Positions 51,987-59,053 of a stretch of 64,000 nucleotides of DNA are shown here, piece by piece. The stretch spans positions 1 to 64,000 of the forward strand of contig JBAYVP010000003.1 of the NCBI GenBank assembly GCA_041674485.1, written 5' to 3'. Both the position numbers and the translations under genes were made by a program. Position 1 is the first letter of the stretch. Every line of letters starts with the position of its first letter. This DNA is from JAGXQV01 sp041674485 (GTDB taxonomy: Bacteria > Pseudomonadota > Gammaproteobacteria > Burkholderiales > Sulfuricellaceae). Under the pieces are notes generated by a model. That model saw only the letters and a program-made list of their open reading frames with translations, was not told the DNA's origin and searched no databases.

Positions 51987-53136
51987 GCGGCATCGCTTGA
52001 TTCTGGCGGGGGGAGGCCACGCGCAACTCAGTGTGCTGCATGCGCTGGCAAAAGAGAAGCCTGATGCGGAAGCTGTGCTGGTCACACCCAGTCCTTACCT
52101 GATCTATTCCGGCATGTTGTCGGGTTGGATGGCGGGGCATTACTGTCTCGATGAATGCCGCATCGACCTGCGCCCGCTGGCGGAAGCGGCAGGGGTGCGT
52201 CTGGCCATCGGACAGATCGTCGGTATTGATGCGGAACAAAAATGCGTCGCGCTCGCCGATGGCGCGCATCTGGATTACGACAGGCTGTCGATCGATGTCG
52301 GCAGCGAGACCGACAGCTCGATGCTGCAAGCGGCCTCTTCGCGCCTGCTGCAGATCAGGCCGCTGGGGGAGTTCGTGCAACGCTGGCCGGACGTTGTTGC
52401 CGCTGCAACCAGGCAGGATGATTACCGGCTTGCGGTGGTGGGCGGCGGCGCGGCCGGCGTCGAGCTGGCATTCGCTGCGCAACATGCCTTTGTCAATGCG
52501 GGCTGCAAACGGGCATCGGTTGCGCTGGTCGCCTCGGCGAGCGGTATCCTGCCGGATCATGCGTCCGGTGTGAGGCGGCGTGCCGCCATGCTGTTGCGAC
52601 AACGCGGCATCGCGCTGTATCAGGCACAGGCAGCAGGCAGCGCGGAAGGGGTTGCGCTCTCCGGCGAGCACATCCTGCCGGCGGATTGCGTCATCGCGGC
52701 GACCGGCGCACGTGCGCCCGCATGGCTGCGACAAAACGGACTTGCGCTGGATGAAAGGGGCTACATCCTGGTCGATGCCCATCATCGTAGCGTTTCCCAT
52801 CCCGATGTATTTGCCGCCGGTGATACCTGTTCACGCGCCGATACACGGATGGCGCGTTCCGGCGTGCATGCGGTATTTGCCGGGCCGGTGCTGGCGCACA
52901 ATCTGCTTGCCAGCCTGTGCGGGCGCAAACTGAAAAGCTACCATCCGCGCAGGCGCTCCTTGTACCTGCTGACGACAGGCCCGCAACATGCCATCGCATC
53001 CTGGGGGACGTTCAGCGCGCAAGGGCATTGGGTATGGCGCTGGAAGAGCTGGATCGACCGCCGTTTCATGCAAAAGCATGGCACGCCGGCGCATGCGCCC
53101 GACGGATGCAAATCATCTGCTGGAACAATGAATTAA
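51973..53136 (+). CDS. FAD-dependent pyridine nucleotide-disulfide oxidoreductase (SelD N-terminal-domain type)
   Basis: 387 residues with two dinucleotide folds: LILAGGGHAQLSVLHAL at the N-terminus and LAVVGGGAAGVELAFAA near residue 155, plus the FAD-contact DVFAAGDTCS near 280. The C-terminal end WVWRWKSWIDRRFMQKHG is typical of the oxidoreductases found fused to, or beside, selenophosphate synthetase SelD, and related to type-II NADH dehydrogenases and sulfide:quinone reductases. Overlap with the sigma54 regulator gene ties it to this system. Substrate unknown. Confidence 0.82.
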   Translation: MKLNKRHRLILAGGGHAQLSVLHALAKEKPDAEAVLVTPSPYLIYSGMLSGWMAGHYCLDECRIDLRPLAEAAGVRLAIGQIVGIDAEQKCVALADGAHLDYDRLSIDVGSETDSSMLQAASSRLLQIRPLGEFVQRWPDVVAAATRQDDYRLAVVGGGAAGVELAFAAQHAFVNAGCKRASVALVASASGILPDHASGVRRRAAMLLRQRGIALYQAQAAGSAEGVALSGEHILPADCVIAATGARAPAWLRQNGLALDERGYILVDAHHRSVSHPDVFAAGDTCSRADTRMARSGVHAVFAGPVLAHNLLASLCGRKLKSYHPRRRSLYLLTTGPQHAIASWGTFSAQGHWVWRWKSWIDRRFMQKHGTPAHAPDGCKSSAGTMN

Positions 53137-53231
53137 TTCTCCTGTCAAACGCGGCACGTGTAAGAAGTCGTTAATCATTTTGCAGGCTCCGGGGTTTGGA
53201 TTGCAGTTTCAACACTGAACGGGAGATCATC

Positions 53232-53738
53232 ATGAACCGTAGAATCTTCATACAAAACCTGGCCATCTGGCCGTTGCTGCTTGCGGTGCCGATTATTGCG
53301 AAGGAAGCGATGGCTGCTGCGATAAAGCCGTTGCTCAAGAGCAAGGAGGCGTGGCGCGCATTGTTGCCCGCCGACCGTTATGCCGTATTATTCGAAGATG
53401 CGACCGAACCGTCGCGCAGCAGCCCGCTCGATCGCGAGAAGCGCGCCGGCACCTTTATCTGCGCGGCCTGTTTTCTGCCGCTGTTCTCCTCCAAGCAGAA
53501 ATACGACAGTGGCACGGGCTGGCCCAGCTTCTGGCAGCCGCTGCCGGATGCGGTCGCCACCAGGAAAGATTTCAAACTGATCTGGCCGCGCACCGAATAT
53601 CATTGCGTCCGCTGCGGCGGGCATCAGGGGCATGTGTTCGATGACGGCCCTTCTCCCACCGGGTTGCGCTACTGCAACAACGGGCTGGCGCTGCAATTCG
53701 TGCCGGAGGGCGAGACGTTGCCGGAACTGCGTACATGA
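53232..53738 (+). CDS. msrB: Exported methionine-R-sulfoxide reductase MsrB
   Basis: 168 residues: a Tat-like signal (NRRIFIQN followed by a hydrophobic segment) and an MsrB domain with the zinc-binding pairs CAAC and CVRC, the HQGHVFDDGP motif and the catalytic Cys in GLRYCNNGLAL (normally RYCINS). It repairs Met-R-sulfoxide in envelope proteins such as cytochromes. GGGAG stands before the ATG. A weak -24/-12-like sequence lies near 53190. The stop overlaps msrA (ATGA). Confidence 0.9.
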   Translation: MNRRIFIQNLAIWPLLLAVPIIAKEAMAAAIKPLLKSKEAWRALLPADRYAVLFEDATEPSRSSPLDREKRAGTFICAACFLPLFSSKQKYDSGTGWPSFWQPLPDAVATRKDFKLIWPRTEYHCVRCGGHQGHVFDDGPSPTGLRYCNNGLALQFVPEGETLPELRT

Positions 53739-54322
53739 ACGCCCTGGCGAAAATAATACTGGCCTGCTGCATCGCGGCTTCCCCTGCGGCGCTGGCCGCC
53801 GAAACCGCCACGGCGATTTTTGCGGGCGGCTGCTTCTGGTGCATCGAGGCGGATTTCGAGAAGCTCGATGGCGTCATCGACGTGGAGTCGGGCTATATCG
53901 GCGGCAGCACCGCCAACCCGACCTACCAGCAGGTGAGTGCGGGCGGTACGGGGCATGCCGAGGCGGTGCGCGTGCGTTACGACCCGCGCCGGGTCGGCTA
54001 TGAAAAATTGCTGGATTATTTCTGGCGCCACATCGATCCGACCGTCAAGGATCGGCAATTCTGCGATATTGGCTCGCAGTACCGCAGCGCGATCTTCTAT
54101 CAGAACGATGCCGAGAAAAAGCTGGCGCAAGACAGCCTGCGGGCGTTGGAAAAGAGCGGCAAGTTCGCGCATATTTATACCGAAATCGTTGCTGCCGCCA
54201 CGTTCTATCCCGCAGAGGATTACCATCAGGACTACTACAAGAAAAATCCCGTGCGCTATCAGTTCTACCGCACCAGTTGCGGGCGCGATGCGCGCGTGAA
54301 GTCGCTGTGGGGCGATCATTGA
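53735..54322 (+). CDS. msrA: Exported peptide-methionine-S-sulfoxide reductase MsrA
   Basis: 195 residues with a cleavable signal peptide (ending near ALAAE) and the MsrA active site AGGCFWCIEADFEKLDGV, plus GHAEAVRVRYDP and a HQDYYKKNPVRYQFYR end. It reduces Met-S-sulfoxide and completes the pair with MsrB. The mature protein would work in the periplasm, where an electron donor is needed; none is encoded directly beside it. Confidence 0.93.
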   Translation: MNALAKIILACCIAASPAALAAETATAIFAGGCFWCIEADFEKLDGVIDVESGYIGGSTANPTYQQVSAGGTGHAEAVRVRYDPRRVGYEKLLDYFWRHIDPTVKDRQFCDIGSQYRSAIFYQNDAEKKLAQDSLRALEKSGKFAHIYTEIVAAATFYPAEDYHQDYYKKNPVRYQFYRTSCGRDARVKSLWGDH

Positions 54323-54810
54323 TTCCATGCAGCAAGGGCGCATGCGATCGTAGCGATACGTGGCACAATCGCACAACCTCATTTGATCGGAAGCGCTTGC
54401 CATGCATGCTGCCATGCCTGTTGCTTCCTTGCGCGCAATTGGGAGCGTTTGATGATCACCAATAAATTCGCCAACTGGCTCAAGGCGCGCTGCGTGTATG
54501 CCAAATGGCAACGCCCGGCGCATTTCGCTTCAGATTCAGTCTTGGGCGGCTTTACCTCACGCATCTTCTACCAACCCTCTGGAAAAACAATAGCCATGAA
54601 ATTGTTTGGTATACGGGATGGGCCAAAAAAAACCCGGTTCGTGATTAACGTAACCGGGTCAAGTGGGAGGGGGAGATACCCGAGCGCATTATCAAGTTCA
54701 GCTTCGGGATGCTCTGTTCGTTAGCCCACGCAACTCAAAAAACAAATTGCGTTTGAATTCGGAGTAGCATGGCGATGTTTACAGGCAGTTCATGAACAAA
54801 AGAGGGCTCC
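54323..54810. other. Intergenic region of 488 bp
   Basis: No gene recognised; an open frame of 113 codons (54383-54724) is Cys/Arg-rich, overlaps a hairpin and has no homology that could be recalled. The notable content is a terminator on the minus strand (54624-54659) and a further inverted pair CCCGA / TCGGG around 54679-54708, which together could belong to a small minus-strand RNA. Confidence 0.4.
54624..54659 (-). terminator. Intrinsic terminator on the minus strand
   Basis: ACCCGGTT / AACCGGGT, eight-base stem with a 12-base loop, followed on the minus strand by eight T. No minus-strand protein gene lies upstream of it for more than 8 kb, so it would end a short untranslated transcript or be a chance or relic structure. 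Confidence 0.6.
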
Positions 54811-57801
54811 GTGACAACCAAAAAACTTGTGAAACCCCCCAAAGCGCCAGCCGTCGCTGCCAAACCTGACCAAGCGGTAGGCAACGAAATCGATACCGGC
54901 TTCAACATCGTCGGCATTGGCGCTTCCGCCGGCGGGCTGGAGGCGTTCGAGCAGTTTTTTCGCAACATTCCGCCGGACAGCGGCATGGCTTTCGTGCTGG
55001 TGTCGCACCTTGACCCGGATCACGACAGCATGCTGACCGAAATCCTGCAACGCGCCACCACCATGCCGGTGGTCGAAGCGCAGGATCAGGTGAAGGTGGC
55101 GCCGAACCACGTCTATGCGCTGCCGCCCAACCGCGAAATGGCGATCTTCCACGGCGAACTGCAACTCAGCACACCGGAAATGCCGCGCGGACAGCGAATG
55201 GTCATCGACGCTTTCCTGCGTTCGCTGGCCGAAGATCAGGGTGAGAAATCCATTGGCATCATCCTTTCCGGCACCGGCACGGATGGTACGCTGGGGCTGC
55301 GCGCTGTTCAGGGCGCAGGCGGCATCACGCTGGTGCAAGACCCGGCCACAGCCAAGTACGGCGGCATGCCGGGCAGCGCCATCCAGGCGGGCTATGCATC
55401 CTACATTCTGCCGGTGGAAAAAATGCCGGAGCAACTGCTGAACAATACGCGCCATCTGAATGCCCGGCAGGAGCAGTCGCAACCTGCTCCGGCAGGGGTG
55501 GGCGGCATGAGCCGGATATTGATGCTGTTGCGCTCCGGCACCGGGCACGACTTCTCGTTGTACAAGAAAAGCACCATCGGCCGCCGCATCGAACGGCGCA
55601 TGTCGCAGCACAACATCGACGACATGGAAGTCTATGCGCGCTACCTCAAGGAGCATCCGACCGAGCTGCAAGTGTTGTTCAAGGAATTGCTGATCAACGT
55701 CACCAGCTTCTTCCGCGATGCGGAGGCATTCGCCGTGCTGAAGCAGGATATTCTGCCAAAATTGCTGGAAGGCAAAGCGGAAGGCTATGTGTTTCGCGCC
55801 TGGGTGGCGGGCGGCGCCACCGGCGAAGAGGCTTATTCCATCGCCATCCTGCTGCGCGAAATCATGGACGAATCGCATCGCGAGTTCAAGACGCAGATCT
55901 ATAGCACCGACCTCGACGAAGATGCCATCGCCGTGGCGCGCACCGGAATCTATCCGCCGAATATCGCCCAGGATATCGCGCCGGAACGGCTGCGCCGTTT
56001 CTTCATCAAGGACGATGCGGGCTACCGGGTAAAAAAGGAAATACGCGAGATGGTGGTATTCGCCACCCAGAGCGTCATCAAGGACCCGCCCTTCACCAAG
56101 CTGGACCTGCTCAGTTGCCGCAACCTGATGATCTATCTGGAGCCGGAGCTGCAAAACCGCGTCATTCCGGCGTTCCACTACGCGCTGAAACCGGGTGGCG
56201 TGCTGTTCCTCTCGCCTTCGGAGAGCATTGGAAACCATGTTGAGCTGTTCACTTCGCTCAACCGCAAATGGAAGTTGTACCAGACCCTACCCTCGGCCGC
56301 TTCCACGCGCGCGGTGATGACCAGCGGGCTATCCTGGGCCAGCGACAACATGAAGAAAGGCTCTGACGAGGTGACAGCCAGGATAAAAGAAACCGACTTT
56401 GCCGAATTGACCAAGCGGATGCTGCTGCAGGCCTATGCGCCGGCCTCGGTGGTGACCAATATCAAAGGGGATATTCTTTTCGTGTATGGCGACACCGGAA
56501 AATATCTGCGCCCGGCGCCCGGCCAGGCCACCCTCAACGTGATCGACATGGCGCGCGAAGGCCTACAAATGGAATTGCGCGCCGCCATCCAGACCGCCGC
56601 CGACCAGGGCGCGCCGGTACTGAACCGGGAAGCGTCATTCGGCAGCAACGGCGACTTCCACAGCGCATGTTTCAGCGTGCGGCCGTTGCCTCACCCCAAC
56701 GCCGGCAGCGGCTTGCTGCTGGTGAGCTTCCAGGATGTGCCGGGCATCAAACCCGCATCATCCCCAGCGGCATACCCCGCGTCGGGCAAGGTGGCGCGGG
56801 GCAAATCCGGCGCAGGACCAGACTACTTGCACCGTGTCGAGGAACTGGAACGCGAGCTGGCCTACACCAAAGAAAACCTGCATGCCACCATCGAGGAACA
56901 GCAGGCCTCCAACGAGGAACTCAAATCCACCAACGAGGAAATGCAATCCACCAACGAAGAGCTTCAGTCCACCAATGAAGAGCTGGAGACGTCCAAGGAA
57001 GAGCTGCAATCCGTCAATGAAGAGCTGATCACGGTGAACGCCGAATTGCAAGACAAGATCGAACAACTGGCCGGCATGCAGAACGACATGAAGAACCTGC
57101 TCGACAACATCAATGTGGGCACGATCTTCCTCAACAACACACTGAACATCAAGCGTTTCACCCGCGAGGCGGTGCAGGCCTATCGCCTGGTTGTTTCCGA
57201 TATGGGGCGCCCGCTGGCCGACATCAAATCGAACCTCAAGGATGATGACCTGCTCGCCGATGCCCAGGCCGTGCTCGATACCCTGGTGCCGCGCGAGCGC
57301 GAGGTGCGCACCGCCAGCGGGGCATGGTATCTGGCGCGCATTCAGCCCTACCGCACGCTGGACAACGTGATCGACGGCGTGGTGCTGACTTTCACCGACA
57401 TCACCAAGCGCATGCTGGCCGAATCCGCCATAAAGGATGCGCGCGAATTGGCCGAAAGCATCGTGAACACGGTGCGCGAGCCGCTCATCGTGCTGGACGG
57501 CGCGTTGAAGGTCATTTCCGCCAGCCGTTCGTTTTACGAAAATTTTCGGGTTGCGCCGCAGGATACGGTGGGCCGCCAACTATACGAATTGGGCAACCGC
57601 CAGTGGGACATCCCAAAACTCAGGGAGCTGCTGGAAACCATACTGCCGGGCAATGAGGTGATAGAAAACTTTGAAGTCGAGCATGACTTTCCCGGTATCG
57701 GCAAACGCAAAATGCTGCTCAACGCCCGGCGCATCACCGGCAAAACGGACGGAACACAGTTGATTCTGCTGGCGATCGAAGAAGTCGCCGGGCAGGGCTA
57801 G
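54811..57801 (+). CDS. CheB-CheR fusion with coiled coil and PAS domains
   Basis: 996 residues from a GTG with GAGGG upstream. Order: CheB methylesterase domain (about 28-210; GIGASAGGLEAFEQF, SHLDPDHDSMLTEIL, LSGTGTDGTLGL), CheR methyltransferase (about 230-500; GHDFSLYKKSTIGRRIERRM, WVAGGATGEEAYSIA, SCRNLMIYLEP), a PAS-like part, a long coiled coil with repeated TNEELQSTNEE units (about 680-760), and two more PAS domains to the end. No kinase domain is present, unlike many relatives. With the kinase and REC-PAS genes downstream it may form a signalling set independent of flagellar chemotaxis. Confidence 0.88.
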   Translation: MTTKKLVKPPKAPAVAAKPDQAVGNEIDTGFNIVGIGASAGGLEAFEQFFRNIPPDSGMAFVLVSHLDPDHDSMLTEILQRATTMPVVEAQDQVKVAPNHVYALPPNREMAIFHGELQLSTPEMPRGQRMVIDAFLRSLAEDQGEKSIGIILSGTGTDGTLGLRAVQGAGGITLVQDPATAKYGGMPGSAIQAGYASYILPVEKMPEQLLNNTRHLNARQEQSQPAPAGVGGMSRILMLLRSGTGHDFSLYKKSTIGRRIERRMSQHNIDDMEVYARYLKEHPTELQVLFKELLINVTSFFRDAEAFAVLKQDILPKLLEGKAEGYVFRAWVAGGATGEEAYSIAILLREIMDESHREFKTQIYSTDLDEDAIAVARTGIYPPNIAQDIAPERLRRFFIKDDAGYRVKKEIREMVVFATQSVIKDPPFTKLDLLSCRNLMIYLEPELQNRVIPAFHYALKPGGVLFLSPSESIGNHVELFTSLNRKWKLYQTLPSAASTRAVMTSGLSWASDNMKKGSDEVTARIKETDFAELTKRMLLQAYAPASVVTNIKGDILFVYGDTGKYLRPAPGQATLNVIDMAREGLQMELRAAIQTAADQGAPVLNREASFGSNGDFHSACFSVRPLPHPNAGSGLLLVSFQDVPGIKPASSPAAYPASGKVARGKSGAGPDYLHRVEELERELAYTKENLHATIEEQQASNEELKSTNEEMQSTNEELQSTNEELETSKEELQSVNEELITVNAELQDKIEQLAGMQNDMKNLLDNINVGTIFLNNTLNIKRFTREAVQAYRLVVSDMGRPLADIKSNLKDDDLLADAQAVLDTLVPREREVRTASGAWYLARIQPYRTLDNVIDGVVLTFTDITKRMLAESAIKDARELAESIVNTVREPLIVLDGALKVISASRSFYENFRVAPQDTVGRQLYELGNRQWDIPKLRELLETILPGNEVIENFEVEHDFPGIGKRKMLLNARRITGKTDGTQLILLAIEEVAGQG

Positions 57802-57889
57802 GGGCAAGCGTTTGCCGTATGTGCGATAACGCACATAATTGTGCGGGATATCGTGCTAAAACGCTGGCCAATATAGTTGGCTTTGCCGC

Positions 57890-57987
57890 AATTACTCAGG
57901 TCGAAATCGTATGCTTGAAAATAGCGACAACGCCAGTCCCTTCCCCCTGCAAGGGGGAAGGGAAAAAGCGGCAGTACCTGAGTAATT
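57890..57987. repeat. Terminal-inverted-repeat element (family 3), 98 bp
   Basis: Perfect 12-bp ends AATTACTCAGGT and ACCTGAGTAATT enclosing ATGCTTGAAAATAGCGACAACGCCAG and a CCCTTCCCCCTGC / AAGGGGGAAGGG hairpin. Second copy of the element at 21557-21653; one end position differs in both arms together. Confidence 0.75.
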
Positions 57988-58040
57988 ACTATCTGGGTTT
58001 ATCAGTTTCCCTATCAGCCGCACACTCCGGAGACAAGAAT

Positions 58041-58763
58041 ATGGTTGCTGCGGTATCAGCACAGAAAACGCCCATGCAGAACCATCTTCTCGCGCTACTG
58101 CCCCAGGAGATATTCGAGCGTATCGCCACCCATCTGGAATTGGTCTCGATGCCGCTCGGAGAGGCGTTGTATGAGCCTGGCGGACAATTGCATTACGCCT
58201 ATTTTCCGACGACCTCCATCGTGTCGCTGCACTATGTCATGGAAAATGGCGCATCGGCGGAAATCGCCGGAGTGGGCAATGACGGCGTAGTCGGGGTGGC
58301 GCTTTTCATGGGTGGCAATACCACGCCCAGCCAGGCCACCGTTTGCGCCGGCGGCTATGGTTACCGGATTAAAGCGCGTTTGATGATGGAGGAATTCAAT
58401 CGCGCTGGGCCGATGATGCGCTTGATGCTGCGCTATACCCAGGCATTGATCACGCAGATGTCGCAAACCGCAGTTTGTAACCGGCACCATTCGATGGAGC
58501 AGCAAATGTGCCGCTGGTTGTTGTTCACCCTTGACCGGTCGGCTTCGCATGAATTGGTCATGACGCAGGAATTGATCGCCGGCATGCTCGGCGTGCGCCG
58601 CGAAGGGATCACGGAAACTGCCGGAAACTTGCAGCGCGCCGGTTTGATCAGTTACCGTCGCGGCCATATCACGGCACTGGATCGCCCCGGCCTGGAGTCA
58701 CGCACTTGTGAATGCTACAGCGTGGTCAAGAAAGAATTTCAACGCTTGCTCAGCGATGTATAA
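58041..58763 (+). CDS. Crp/Fnr-family transcription regulator
   Basis: 240 residues from the ATG at 58041 (GGAG upstream; longer readings pass through the repeat element and were rejected). N-terminal cNMP-type beta-roll (about 18-140) without the Cys set of Fnr, and a C-terminal winged helix (MTQELIAGMLGVRREGITETAGNLQRAGLISYRRGHITALD). It resembles the group that often lies beside CheB/CheR-PAS and hybrid kinase genes. Ligand and targets unknown. Confidence 0.85.
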   Translation: MVAAVSAQKTPMQNHLLALLPQEIFERIATHLELVSMPLGEALYEPGGQLHYAYFPTTSIVSLHYVMENGASAEIAGVGNDGVVGVALFMGGNTTPSQATVCAGGYGYRIKARLMMEEFNRAGPMMRLMLRYTQALITQMSQTAVCNRHHSMEQQMCRWLLFTLDRSASHELVMTQELIAGMLGVRREGITETAGNLQRAGLISYRRGHITALDRPGLESRTCECYSVVKKEFQRLLSDV

Positions 58764-58772
58764 GGATATGGT

Positions 58773-58978
58773 AACTACTCAGGTATGGCTGTTTTCTCCT
58801 TGCCCTTTGCATAAGGAAGGCTGGGTGATCCCCCCCTTTGAAAAAGGGGGGCAGGGGGGATTTGCAGCATGTGTCGAGAGAGCGGCACACTTCAAATCCC
58901 CCTCGGCCCCCTCGCAAGCTCTCCCCCTTTTTCAAAGGGGAAAGCGAAGCGCCCGGCGCGCAGGGGTGGTTGGACGTT
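58773..58978. repeat. Family-2 palindromic repeat with family-3 left end
   Basis: Left end AACTACTCAGGT (58773-58784) equals the family-3 terminal repeat. From 58829 it matches the element at 12106-12237 closely: CCCCCCCTTTGAAAAAGGGGGG, a central section and a second C-run/G-run hairpin, then AAGCGAAGCGCCCGGCGCGCAGGGG. It fills the gap before the hybrid kinase gene. Confidence 0.75.
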
Positions 58979-59053
58979 TGTTACCGGATCAGCATATAAG
59001 CTTTGTAGGATACATACCCTGCATCAACTTTGCGCATTGCACAAAAATTAGCC

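Noticed and set aside
53190..53204. Possible -24/-12 promoter before msrB
   Set aside because: The TTGC and the GG spacing are right, but the rest of the -24 box deviates strongly; too weak to annotate as a promoter.
54383..54724. 113-codon plus-strand open frame upstream of the CheB-CheR gene
   Set aside because: Cys/Arg-rich translation, runs through a terminator hairpin, and no homology recognised.
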